64,000 nt of DNA from Camarhynchus parvulus (lineage: Eukaryota > Chordata > Aves > Passeriformes > Thraupidae): positions 55,985,994 through 56,049,993 of the forward strand of contig NC_044571.1 in assembly GCF_901933205.1 (NCBI RefSeq), read 5' to 3'. Below the pieces are notes generated by a model. It made no database searches. It was not told the DNA's origin and saw only the letters and a list, made by a program, of their open reading frames with translations. The position numbers and the translations under genes were made by a program. Below are positions 13,431 to 25,392 of the stretch, piece by piece (the stretch's first letter is position 1; the number at the start of each line of letters is the position of its first letter).

Positions 13431-13780
13431 AGGCTTCTAAATTGCTTGCTCTCCTGTACAATTTCTCTTTTTTTTTCCTTTCATTTTTTTCCTTTTTCTC
13501 CTGCATTTTTTGTTTTCAGAGAACAATTTAGCATAAGTAAGTATCTTTCAGTTAAGGGGCAATTATAAAGGTTGTTTTGAAGAAATTAGTTTCCTTGAAT
13601 CATCCTGAAGGAAAAAAAGATACATAGCTAGACACTTCGAGCAGCCTGTAAAAGATTTTACCAATTCATTTACTGTCTGACAAGGAGATGATTCACTTAC
13701 TACAGCTCTCTTTCTTATTTCTCTATGCACTTTCACTTCTGGCAGTTTCATATGAGAAGGTGGCATCTTATTTGTTGTAA

Positions 13781-14039
13781 GTTGAGTATTAAACATCACC
13801 AAAAAATCCCCAAACATCTATCAATAAAGGTGTCAGCTAAATGACCTTTTTCAGATTTCCAGCTGAGGTATGTTCTCACTCAGGTGCTGGATATAAAGTG
13901 GTTTAAGGAAATGGTAATTAATTTTGGGAAAAAAAAAAAAAAACAAAAACCAACAAAACCTTTAAAAAAAGAAAACTTAGTTCTTCATGTAGTTTCTTTT
14001 GAAAAATGTCTGGTGTTCTAATGTGTGCCCATGGCAAGA
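13781..14039 (+). repeat. Local duplication, copy 1
   Basis: This 259-bp segment (from TATTAAACATCACC through GTGCCCATGGCAAGA) recurs at 14759-15075 at high identity. It is told apart by AAAGGTGTCAGC and AAAGTGGTTT where the other copies have AAAGGTTTCAGC and AAAGCAGTTT. The A-run inside is 15 bases here and longer in copy 2. It is not a transposon family I recognise. Confidence 0.95.
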
Positions 14040-14758
14040 GACAACAGAAATGTGTCTCTAGCAACAATTGGATGTTCAAAGATGAAAAAGAAGGTTAGTT
14101 CTTAAAGATGGTGTTTTGACAGACCTATTCCTCATGGGAGTCTTAGTTGAGACATATTTCCTACTCCTAAGGTAGCAGAGCAGGGGTGACTGAAGTATGA
14201 ACAGCAGACCAAAACCAGCTCACAAAGCATTTTCCCAGATGTTTTCTGTGAATGCTGCTGGCCAGCACACCAGATCACGCTATCAGCTGACCACCCCAGA
14301 GATGAACCTCATGAATAGTAATTCCAGACAGTTCTTAACTTACTGAAAAATAGGGGCACTCTTCCTTCTGCTTCTGGGAGGTTGTCTGAAATGCCCTATG
14401 TAAAGCAAAAGGGCATAGTGATCAGGCAGAAATAAAGCTGGCCCAAACTTCAGCCCCTATCTTTGTTACTGCTCAGCCCAGAAGCAGAGACCTGGTTGAG
14501 AAAGACCATATGATTTTTTCTCCTGCTCAAAACCTGAAGTAGGAGGAGGGAGGAAATGCAGATGTCTCCATACAGCTTCTGCCTATCTGCACTCAATAGA
14601 ATTGGCTCAGCCTGTACAAACACAAGGGCCAGCCTTGCAATCTTAAGGGAAGTTAAGAGTGGTCACTACCACCAGCCACCCTGGGTCAAGACCCTTCCTG
14701 TCTGGCTGCTGGAGCCCAGCCCAGTATCCCAGAGACCTGGAGTCTTGCCAGGCTAAAG
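14040..14758. other. Spacer between the two direct duplication copies
   Basis: About 720 bp of unrelated sequence, slightly richer in GC than average, with a small open frame (14556-14756) that resembles nothing I know. It would have been part of the duplicated block only if copy 2 had been inserted beside it; no internal repeat of this spacer is seen. Confidence 0.6.
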
Positions 14759-14963
14759 GTTGTATTAAGCATCACCAAAAAATCCCCAAACATCTATCAA
14801 TAAAGGTTTCAGCTAAATGACCTTTTTCAGATTTCCAGCTGAGGTATGTTCTCACTCAGGTGCTGGATATAAAGCAGTTTAAGGAAATGGTAATTAATTT
14901 TGGGGAAAAAAAAAAAAAAAAACCAAAAAAAATACCAGAAAAAAAACCAAAAAAAACACAAAA

Positions 14964-14999
<36 letters not shown>

Positions 15000-15075
15000 A
15001 AAAAAAGAAAACTTAGTTCTTCATGTAGTTTCTTTTGAAAAATGTCTGGTGTTCTAATGTGTGCCCATGGCAAGA
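14759..15075 (+). repeat. Local duplication, copy 2, with expanded A tract
   Basis: This copy is nearly identical to 13781-14039 outside its middle, where an A-rich tract at 14906-14995, including 31 consecutive A at 14965-14995, replaces the shorter tract of copy 1. The two copies are separated by about 720 bp of unrelated sequence. A lysine-rich open frame across the tract is an artefact of the A run. Confidence 0.95.
14906..14995 (+). repeat. A-rich tract
   Basis: A runs broken by ACC and CAC, ending with 31 uninterrupted A at 14965-14995. It lies inside copy 2 of the local duplication. Confidence 0.95.
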
Positions 15076-15076
15076 A

Positions 15077-15099
15077 TATTAAGCATCACCAAAAAATCC
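15077..15099 (+). repeat. Local duplication, 23-bp partial copy
   Basis: The first 23 bases of the duplicated unit (TATTAAGCATCACC then AAAAAATCC) restart directly after copy 2 and then break into TTGGGTCTGGG. The base at the fourth position of AAGC matches copy 2, not copy 1. Confidence 0.9.
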
Positions 15100-15144
15100 T
15101 TGGGTCTGGGCAGAGGTATCAGGAAGATAGAGGGTCTGTGGGGG

Positions 15145-15284
15145 TTTTTTTTTCCCAAAATTAATTACCATTTCCTTAAACTGCTTTATATCCAGCACCT
15201 GAGTGAGAACATACCTCAGCTGGAAATCTAAAAAAGGTCATTTAGCTGAAACCTTTATTGATAGATGTTTGGGGATTTTTTGGT
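15145..15284 (-). repeat. Local duplication, inverted copy
   Basis: This is the reverse complement of about 14774-14912, running from ACCAAAAAATCCCC to the TTTTGGG/A-tract junction. It shares the copy-2 variants (GGTTTCAGC, AAAGCAGTTT), so it was made from copy 2 or the reverse. Together with copy 2 it forms an inverted repeat with arms of about 140 bp and a spacer of about 230 bp, able in principle to fold as a long hairpin. Confidence 0.93.
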
Positions 15285-15454
15285 TACAGTACTTAATGAC
15301 AAGACCCCACTGCTCCCAGTAGCTGACTTTATATTTTTCTATCTCTTTTTATTAATTGAAAAAATCTTTAACTAGATCCTTAAGGGAGTGGACACTTTCT
15401 TTCTGTATACCTTCGCACAAACTAAGTGTGGAGCTTTTTCTACCCAAAACATAT

Positions 15455-15815
15455 ATGATCTCGCCAAAGCCTCATTTTCTCCAGGCTAACCACTCCTGTC
15501 TCCCTCAGTCACTCCTCATAAGACTCGTGCTCCAGACCCTTCACCAGCTTCATTGCCCTTCTCAGGACTCACTCCAGCACCTCTCACTGTCCTTCAGTGA
15601 GCTGAACTGGACACAGGACTCAAGTGCAGCATCACCAGTGACCAACAGAGAGGGACAATCCCTGCTCTGGTCCTGCTGGCCACACTATTGCTTATGCAGG
15701 CCAAGATGCCAATGGCTTTCCTGCCCACCTAGGCACACTCTGACTCGTTCACCTGGCTGTCAACGAGCACCCCCAGGTCCTTTTCCATCAGGCAGCTTTT
15801 CAGCTGGCCATAGCA
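15455..15815 (-). mobile_element. CR1 LINE fragment, antisense
   Basis: The plus strand reads as reverse-complement CR1: CTCCAGGCTAACCACTCC, CTCCAGACCCTTCACCAGC, GCCAAGATGCCAATGGC, and CTGTCAACGAGCACCCCCAG followed by GTCCTTTTCCATC. The piece covers a more 5' part of the CR1 3' region and lacks the terminal ATTCTATG tail, so it was broken after insertion or represents an internal remnant. The 165-residue open frame across it has no independent support. Confidence 0.85.
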
Positions 15816-18800
15816 GTGAACAGAAATGCCAAATAGCAGTAGTACAGCAATAAGTTGAAGATGCAGAGGCATTATAAACACAAAAACAATGGTTTGCATA
15901 ACTTTATAAAGAAACTGAGATAACGCGTATCTTGCTGCTGATAGCTTTTGAGTCATATTGTTTATGGAGTACATTTTCTTATATCACAGAATATAAGGCA
16001 GTTCTTGTCTGTTTTCCAACTAGTCTCCCTCTTGACAGGAGAGCTTTTTCACTGGGACACTCAAAGATGAACATGTAAAGTTTTTAGCTATTTAGAGAAA
16101 AGGTATAATTAGCAAAGAAGTAAATTCCAAGTCTTCTCCTGCCAGCATCACCAGGCAACTGCAGAATTACTGCCTTCTTGATTTGAGGTACGTACCTCAT
16201 TTCAAAGTTTTATTTCTTGCTGCTTTTGATCAACTTGTCCTTGTAAAAATACATCCCATTAAAAATGTCTCTCTGTGGGCTTGAGTGTTTTACTTTTTTT
16301 TATACCAATTGCCCAGTGATTATAAAGGGCAATAAAAAAACTAAAGCTAAAGAGCAAAAAAACTGTGTCAATAAAAATAGCATATATACCATCTGCAGCA
16401 TCACACAGTACAGCTAATTTATGCTATGATGTTGAAAGTCAGAGCAAGGCTCAAATGTACTTGCTTAAACTTTTTCTCCTACACAGATTAATAGAGAACA
16501 ATCAATCCAGTATACTGCTCTTTCAGTAGACTTAATGTACAGTGAATGAATAGTAATTAAACTTTAACTTTCTAAATTGTCATTGTGCTATGATCTCACT
16601 TTTTGCCACCACCTATAAATTACATTATAATGAATTATTAAAAGGATAAAGGAGTCAGAATTGAGATTAGAATATCAAAGTATGACAGCAGCAAACAAGG
16701 AGGGCTCTGCTTTCAAAGAAGTTTTTGTCCTACAAGCGCAGTAAAGAAGAGCGCATGATGTTTTGCTAGGAGCAGAGAACAAAGTTATACGTGATTAAAA
16801 TATTTCAAATGGATGCTAACAAAACAGATCCCCTTCTGGACTGCATAGCAGAACCAGACAAAGGACTTCAGACATCATGTCATGAGCTACTGCACAAAAA
16901 TCTCAGACCCGGTTTAGCCATTATTGTACTACTAGACTCACATCCCATAACTAGCAACCTAGATCAGATAAATAACACATTTGAAATCTCCCCATGCTCT
17001 GCCATGCTCAACATCTCATGTCCTCCTTTGCCTACACTTATTTATGCCTAATTTTACTGAACAGATTTTAATGTTCAAGTTAGTTTTCCAGTTTCCTCAC
17101 ACCATATTTATAGTCAGTAGGAAAAGACAAGCTTCTACAGAATAATTTGGAAGAGGAGCCTAAATAGGAGAAGTCCTTTGAGCAGATTAACTAACTCTGC
17201 TGACCAGGTAGAGGCCAGTGAGAACAGTCCTAGATTAAGTATCTAAAATTGGGCAGCTCAGTCCAAACCAGTCTGGCTTAAAACACCCCTACACTGCTAT
17301 TTTTGAAATAATAAAAAGCAAATTCCATTTTCAGTCTGTCTGCTCACAGAGACAGGTTTGCACTGGGAAGGAAGCAATTGGCTTTAAATTATAGTGACAT
17401 AACCTGGTCTCTAACAGGGCAGGGCCAGCAGCTGGCTCATTTCTCCTTCAGCTGCCCAGGAGAATTCATCCAGCAGCTGATAGACCAAGGTTTGCAATCT
17501 GGGACAAAAAAAATTGGACAGAGCTGATTGAATTTGAATGCTGGCCACCAAGGCATGGCAAGTTTTATGTGAATAGTCCTTGAGGAAGTGATGTGTGAGA
17601 GTGTGGGTGTGTTTATAGCAAAGACTGTAGCAGTAGAACTGAATGTTAATATTGTACCAAAAGATGAGGTGCTAACATCCTAGAGAGGAAACCAAGAATT
17701 TTGTTAAGAAAGAGAGGAGCTTGCTTAAACTGGAGGAGTCAGAAGAAATAAACCACCTTCCTTTATCTCCTCTGTTTGACTCCATGGTGTAGAATTCACT
17801 GCTACTGAGGCTCACCAATGCCAAAATTCTAGGTAGGCTGAACACTAACAGGACAACATCATGGGGAAAAAAATCATCAAGAGCTATTAAATGCAAAGAC
17901 ACCCCTCAATCCATAAGTCCGTCTGTCATTAACAGCTTGAAGTTGAAAGAATATTCTGGAAAATACCAAATGCTGGCTTTCTTCACGTACTCTTCCTTAG
18001 GCTGCTGTTGGCTAGCAGATATTCACACTGACACAGAATAGGGATACATTTTTCTCTTTCTTGTCAAAGCCATAAATACTCTTACAAGACTATGGGGGAA
18101 GACCTGATCTTACCTGGTACTCTGACTTTCTAGAAAATATATCACTGACTCTCTCTAGAGTGAACCCAGATAAACATGATGGAAAATATGAATGTCTGGA
18201 AAAGTCTCACTGGATTGAGATATTACAAAGAGAATAGAAAATGAAAAATTTGTTTCCTTCCATAGGCAGAGTTGGTAGAATGAAAAATCCAGCAAATAGG
18301 TCAGCAAAAAGAGATTTAATCTGTATCTCTTACACTGACTTTTTATATTCTTAGTGGATATAAAATCTCTGGATTCAGGACCAGCTACCAAACTTGTTCA
18401 ATTTCCTGTTGTCACGTTCATCACCTGGTCATTCAAAGTGTTTCAAGAAGTAAAAGCTGAGACATTCCAAAGAACTACCAAAATTCCCAAGGGATTCCCT
18501 TATTTGTTAACCTTCAGCTATTCTAGACTTACTTATAAAGCAGCTAACGAAACATAAGCAAATCCTTTCATCCTTGCCTATTCAGCAAACATTCTATTAT
18601 ACACACGTTTTAGAGATTTGAAAAGTGAGGATGAATGGTTGAATCAGGATTCCAGCAGACACACTTCCTTATAAATCAGAGTTTATGTAAAACTCTGAGA
18701 TTTAGAGAAGAGGGGCACCACTGCTAGAACAAATTCGATTCTATTGTGTAACATGGGCCACAGATATTAAATCCTCCTTTGAATCCAATAACTGTGGATG

Positions 18801-20164
18801 AGCCAGTGCATATCAAAAGGTTTTAGCAAGAAGATAATTAAAAAAGAAATAGGGCCAAAATACTAAACTTTCCCAAGCTGCTGAGAAATGACAGTTCTTA
18901 GAGACACAGAAGACAATATATCTCAACAAAGTAGTCTAGAACATTAGAGAGAGCCAAACTGGGGAGTTGTAAAGATAATTCAGTCTAATATGTTTAATCA
19001 GACAGAAAGCAATAAAGTACACTAACTATGAGAGACCTAGATATTTCGTTTTAAATTATAAACCTAAATTGGAAATGTTCTTTTTCTTCCAAAGGCAACC
19101 AGAATACCCAAAGCATCTGTCTGCTTTAAATAATGCATGAAGAGGGAAAAATTATTTTAACTTCCTTAAAAAAAAACAAGCAGAATTTTTGTTAGGACTT
19201 TAAATTTACATTCCCATTAAAAAAAATAAAAATGCCTTGAGAAATATAAAACATTCTTAGGCTAAAGCAATACATATTAATTAAACAATTCATTTTGGTG
19301 TTATTTAGAAATTATTGATGCAACTTATTTAACTAAGACAGAGTATGAACACCTGTTCATCAGAGCATTAAGAGACTTAGAAGCTGATATTATGACATCA
19401 TTTTTACTTTTAGTCAAGATTCATTTTAATAAAAGCCTGATATCACAAGTAGTTCTTATGAACTCTTAGTAGTCCCATCTGCCCCAATAGGAACACTCAC
19501 AAAGAACAAAAACAAGCAGTTATGTAAGTCTCTTTGCGCAATTAGATTTTAATACATGTGGGAAAAATAATTTAACTGTTAGCCTCTGGGTGAGAAGAAC
19601 CTGAAAGGCACTGATCCCAGAAGAGCCCTGAATCCTTGAAATGGGAATAAATTAGATTAGTATGTAATATGACAGGGAAACAGAAAAAGCAATGCAATTC
19701 TGATTGAGGCATCACATCAGAGAAATAAGGAGAAAATGATCCTCTCTGGTTTAGTCAGATAAGAAAAATAGTAGCTATAATTAGAAAAAAAAAAGCCATA
19801 TAATTATGTTATTGAAAATGAAAACATTGAATGATTATTAGAAAAAAATATCCTGATAAGGGGAAACACTACACTGTGGCATAATAGAGGAGAGAATAAA
19901 AAAGCAGAGCAGTGCATAGGATTTCAAATGCCATCAGACCTAATGTTAGGTAAACTACTCCCAGGACAAACCTTCACTGGCTAGAAAGCAAGGTGCATAG
20001 CTTGCTTTTCTTATTTCAATCACTTGTCATTCAATGAGCCTCCTAGCTGTGTGAATAGCACTGGAGAGACTGTGCCAGATTTGGATGCAGTGGCTCACAC
20101 AAGATGCAGACAACACTTTGTGTGAGTGTATTCCCCCTCTGCGGGCAAGACACCAAACACATCT

Positions 20165-20450
20165 CAGGGCTGAGTTTAAGTGCGCTGAATTATGTCATAG
20201 CTAAATAACTATAATTACTTACATTAACCATAATTTAATGTAATTACCTAAATGATCACAGTAAGCTTGTGTCTCAAATTAGCAACTTTTTCCCCCATTC
20301 AAAGACAGATGTCCTTTGCAGCAACTGTCAGTGATTTGGATTTGTTTTGGTTTTGGTTTTTTTCCTATTTGTTACAACGTGTCTTCCTTGACAATTTAAT
20401 TGAGTAACAGTCACCTGCCCCTCAGAGAACTTACTTCATTCAAGAGTTTT
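20165..20450. promoter_or_regulatory. Candidate conserved non-coding element
   Basis: Dense TAATTA/ATTTAAT-type motifs (ATAATTACTTACATTAACC, AATTTAATGTAATTACC, CAATTTAATTGAG) in unique sequence with a GTGCGC patch before them. No repeat family or coding frame is recognised. The proposal of an enhancer is inference from motif clustering only. Confidence 0.3.
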
Positions 20451-20778
20451 GAATCCAGCTGAGAATGAAACAAATACGGAATTACAGCTCCTGCAAGACT
20501 GTAACAGATAAGAAGACTCAGTTTTGCACACTTTCTATTACAAAAATGTGGTATTTAGCTTTTAATTACTTCAACAAATAGAATAGTTCCAGCTAAAATT
20601 TTCTATGAGCTGTGCTTTCAGTTTTAATGTTTAAAACCATGAAATACTCTATAAGCACTGACAAAGCTTTAAGAGAGTTACTAAGACCAAAGAGACTTTA
20701 CATTTTCCATCCACGTGAAAACCTTGACCCTTTCCACTTAGACACTGCTGAAAGGATGCTTTATAGAATTACCAGGGG

Positions 20779-20890
20779 AAAAAAAATAAAGAAATTAAAA
20801 AAAAAAACACAAAAAAACCCAAAAACAAACCAAAAAAAAAACCCAAACAAAAACCAACCAAAAAAAAAAAAAAAACCAACAAAGAAAGAA
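20779..20890 (+). repeat. A/C low-complexity tract
   Basis: About 110 bases of A runs broken by C, CC or CCC (for example AAACCCAAACAAAAACC). It yields a lysine/asparagine/proline-rich open frame that is not a gene. It may be a worn retrotransposon tail or a simple repeat. Confidence 0.9.
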
Positions 20891-23828
20891 TCTGGTCCAC
20901 CTCTAGTATCAGAGGCAAACAGTTTACCCTCAATGCAGAAAAGTGTAATGGTCTAGGAAACCATCTGATTTGACTGCAAAAATAAGAAAACTAGAGAAGG
21001 CAGTGGAGGAAAAAATAATTAGACCACTGTCAAAAATTTAAAAAAGAAAAATCTTGTGAGCCTGGTAGAAACTGAGAGATTAATGAAAATATCATGACTT
21101 CTTAGTTAATATTAAGGGCAGGAAGATGTTAGGCAAGAAAGCTGTGACTAGACAAATACAAGGCTGAAGGAAGAGGAAACACTCTCAGCAGATGTGGTTA
21201 AGTACACAGACTGTGAAGCCCAGAGAGTGGTCTCACACTTGCCAGCCTAACCAACTTCCAGCAAGTGGTGGGCTGTGTTGGCCCAGGACCTGTCACATTT
21301 ATATGAATCATTATAAAAATTTCTCCTCTTTGGAGTGGTGGGAACCAGTGTGCTGCAGGAATGAGAAAGTGAGAAACTGTTTTAGACTTCACATGCAAGG
21401 TAATTTGTCCTACAGAGAGAGATTTCATCTGGAAAGCATGTTGCCTTCAGACCTGTGATTGTGCAAAAGGGAAAAGGCCTGTTCCTCTGGGTGCCCCAAA
21501 GAATCAGCCAAAAGAAAAAATCAAGGCACACAACAATGGCATTCTGCAGGGGACCAAGGCAAGGCATTTGAGAGGGCTGGGCCCAGCAGTGCTGCAGGAT
21601 CAGGAGCTCCAGGCCATGCTAAGGCTGTTCTCCTTTGGCTCTGTATGATTTAGCAAAGCTTTCTTTTACAACATATTTCTCCTGGTTCATATTTTATTTT
21701 GCTTAGTAAACTAGATCAGTTGGTTAGATCACCCAGGGAGCACCACACAGAGAGTACGCACATACTGTGAGTAGAAGCATTGCAGATAAGAATTAGAAGA
21801 GCTTTAAAATTATACAAGTTCATACCACCTGCAGTGAATTTCTATAGCACCACACTAAATAAAAGGACTCAGCTAATAGAATCCTCTGCATTGGGAGCAC
21901 AGCAAGTTTCTTTTACCTTTCTACAAGAGGCAGACTAATCTGCCTACTAAGCTGAGAAGAGGCTTGATCCAGCGGTCCTTGGATCTGATGCCTTCTCTCT
22001 GTGCCCAGTAATGTTGGTGTCTGGGTGAAGGCAGAGCAAGAGAAGTACAACTGTACTTCAAAAGGAAAAGCAATTTAACTTTTTTTCAGTTTCCTGGGAA
22101 CATGAACTGCCTCCAGCCCCAGGAAACATGTAAACTAGATCATATAATTTAGCACGCAGCCTCCCATCCCACCTCCAAACCATCCCAAAGAAATGAACCT
22201 ATGCTAGTCATTTCCCCAGCTGCAGTAATAATTTTTAATAGCAAAGTGATCATTGCTATAATATCAAACATAAAGAAGCAGAAATGTTGCTTTTTCTACT
22301 GTTTTTTTTAAAGGAAGCTTAAAGTGAGTCCCCCTATTCTTTATGATTTATGACTTGTGATTCTTCTGCTTGTCAGCTGTTTTCAAAGTCTGCTTATTCT
22401 ATGAAAATAGCTTGTGAGGCAGTCTTAAGTAAAGTCTCTAAGGATTAGAGAGAAATGTTAGTGGATATATGAACAAACCACCATCTACAAGCAGGAGGTT
22501 TAAACCTGTTTGGCAGTAATAGATCCTAGCACATAAGCTCCTTCTTTTTTTAATTAAAAAAGGGTTTTGCTAGCTCAGACCGGAGTTCTCTCTTAGAAGC
22601 TGCCAAACCTGATAGCTGCAAGCTTGCTGCACTCCATGTGCCCATCTCCAGCCAGCAGCAAGGTTCAGCAGTGGTTCCCAGTAACCATAAAAGTGTCTTA
22701 TGCAGAGAACAGATAGAGATACATCCGTACTCACACACCACGCAGAGCAGCACAGGCAGGGAGCACATGGCACTCACACAAACAGGCAGCCTGCACTCTC
22801 TTCCTCCTCTCCAGCTGATCAAGGTTGAAGGCTGCCAGTAGAACACCACAGATGACCACGGATGCAGTTATAAACATGCACATCTGTCATATGTGCATGT
22901 GCAATATTGATCCTGCCAGTAGCTGGCCTGGAAACTCAATCTATCCAGTAGCTGGTCCCTGATCCTTTAGTTTACCCAGCTGTGGACACACAAACCTGTG
23001 AGCCCTTGGAGGTTCATGGCTTCACTCCAGCTGGTGGCACTAAGATCTCTTTTCCTACTCAGTGGCTAGTCCAGTTTTAAGTTCATTCATGTTCACACAC
23101 ATGCACTCTTAGGACGGAGAGTTCATTCACACAGAGAGTGAAAACAGGGCTTTCTAGGAGGATATGGCAAACTGTTAATTAAGCACAAGGTTCTGTCAGA
23201 CAACTCTATTGATGAGCAAATTGAATAAATTCAGTGAGGTCCTTTAAACCCCTCTTCTAGTCCTCCCCAATCCATGTGTAAGCCTCACACATTGTAACAA
23301 TTCCCTTAAAATATCCATATTAAGTTTTACATAAATACCAAAATGCTCTTCCACCTGCATACCGTGATGAGTCCTATTAGCCCTGTGGACAATTGCACAA
23401 AATTATAAAGGACAATATTTCCTAATCCTTAAATAAATATCCTTTGTACAAGTGACATATATTCAACAATTTTTTTAAAAAAACCCCGAAGCCTAATATA
23501 ATAGAGTAAACAGTATCAGCAAGTTTAAAAAGTTATGATTTGTCTACACACAAATATTTAAATGAATGTTACCAGTCCTTCTGAGATGGATGAGACAGTG
23601 GCTCCAACGCATGTATTAAAATACCTAATGCAGAGGCAAACAATACCCACTGAGGGCTAAGTGCAGGTGCTTCACCCCACAAACATGTGGTTTAAATATT
23701 TGCATTAACCAGAAAAATTGGCAGAGAAACTGTCTGTAGTAGATCATAATCTTCCCACCATTTTGTAGCATTTATCTTGAAAATCTGGAATACCCATTAA
23801 GCATTCTTTTATGAACATCATGTAAAGT

Positions 23829-23890
23829 AATCTAAACTAAATTAAAAACTAATCTAAACTGAACTAAACAGTTGAGTAAAACTAAACTGA
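23829..23890 (+). repeat. Degenerate CTAAA-type simple repeat
   Basis: About 60 bases built from variants of (T)CTAAACTAA / CTGAACTAAA. The period is irregular. It is a decayed short tandem array. Confidence 0.7.
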
Positions 23891-25224
23891 AGCAGATGAG
23901 TAATTGTTTGTTTCACCTGGAACTACTTCTTTACATCCAAAGGGTGGCATGGACAAGAACAGGATTTTCTCCCAGACAGAGTATGATGGCCTTCCCAAAT
24001 AGAACTCAATTTACCTTAAAACACAAGGCTAGTCTGAACCTGTGGGCAGGAAATAAAGATTACTGCAGTGGTTTGACTGAATTCACTGCCTAGGAGTTCT
24101 GCTTTCCAACTGATTTCTCAGTAAAGCTGCTGGATTTTGATGTAAGATTTTTACTTTAATCTTTGAGACTCTAAGTGGTTACCTTAGTCTTGATATGAAA
24201 GATAGCTGACAGCCACAACAAAGGGTAACAAAAGGTCTTTATCTGGATCCCCTTTGCTATAATCAGACTTTCTCTGGCAAACAGCCTTGGTTTTTGAACC
24301 CGTTCACCTTTAATCTCAGCACACAGATTTGTTTCTGTTTTCAGACGTGTAGCAGAGCCTGCCACTTCTCAGGCTATTTCTCTAGAGGAGATTGCAGTGA
24401 TTAACTTCATAGCCCCTGTCTTTCTCTCTCCTTAACCCACGAGATTGAATACATTAGATAGATAATAACCCAACTTCATGACGCAAAGCAACCAGGCAGA
24501 GTGGGATTTCATAGCCACAGCCTGCTGAACCATTCATGCTGGATACTCAAGAAAATGAGGCCATTTAGCTTTGAATGGAAAGTGAGAGATGCACCATGAG
24601 CAGAAATTACTAGTGCTTAATCTCTAGTTCTCTTTTCCTCTCTTTTTTTCTTTTCCTAAAAAATTACTTTTCTGAGCATGTGTCCTAATGCATAGTATTA
24701 AAGAAGAAAGAGATAAAGGTTCCTTATTCCATCATCTGAGCCCTCCTAGGAACCCATTCTTCAAGTACATCACATAAAATTCATTAAATACATACTAGGC
24801 TCTTGATCCTGAATAGCCTACAATTCCAAAAGATCTTTCACAATCTACTATAGGTAGGAAAAGGAATAATAGAGAATAAGATTTTTTTTTTAGTTACTAA
24901 AATTCAACATTAAGGACAATTATTTCATAACATAATTTTAATAATAAATCAAAACAATTCACATACAGTCCTCAAATATAACCTACTAAATGTTGTATTG
25001 CTAATATGTACAGTAAATGTTCAAATATCTCTTTATTTTGATGTGAAAAAGTCAAGTCTCTTGAGCATTATCAAAGCAATGCCACTTCTCAGATAGTAAA
25101 TAACTTCTCATCTTTGTTTTAAATTTTCACAGCTTCAATTTCAACAGATTTACATTTATCTCAGTAAAAGATTTGCAAAATATATTTTTCAGCACCACTC
25201 TGGCCATAATATGAAAGGGGAAAA

Positions 25225-25392
25225 CACACATTTGTATATGTAAGAGTGTGTGTGTATGAAGATATGTATATATGCAGACACATAGAGAGATATTTTTAAA
25301 ATACACACTTCTCTGTGCGTGTATAGATGTATGCACACACATATATGCACACTTACATGTTTTTGTGTGTGTGTGTGTGTGCATGCACACAA
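25225..25392 (+). repeat. TG/CA-rich microsatellite cluster
   Basis: Interrupted TG, CA and TA dinucleotide runs, including nine TG units at 25364-25381 that pass into GCATGCACAC. Two long stretches alternate strictly purine-pyrimidine (25327-25352 and 25364-25390). Overlapping open frames on both strands are translations of the microsatellite. Confidence 0.92.

Larger units (their letters stand above)
10451..13780. other. Intergenic with candidate regulatory elements
   Basis: Unique sequence containing the AT palindrome near 12.5 kb and two stretches with the look of conserved non-coding DNA. A pyrimidine-rich patch lies at 13464-13515. No exon recognised. Confidence 0.55.

Noticed and set aside
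14860..15057. Lysine-rich open frame
   Set aside because: It is a translation of the A-rich tract (AAA codons).
15356..15853. 165-residue plus-strand open frame
   Set aside because: It is mostly antisense CR1 (15455-15815); no domain and no splice sites.
20612..20956. 114-residue open frame with Lys/Asn/Pro-rich end
   Set aside because: The second half is the A/C low-complexity tract; the first half shows no domain.
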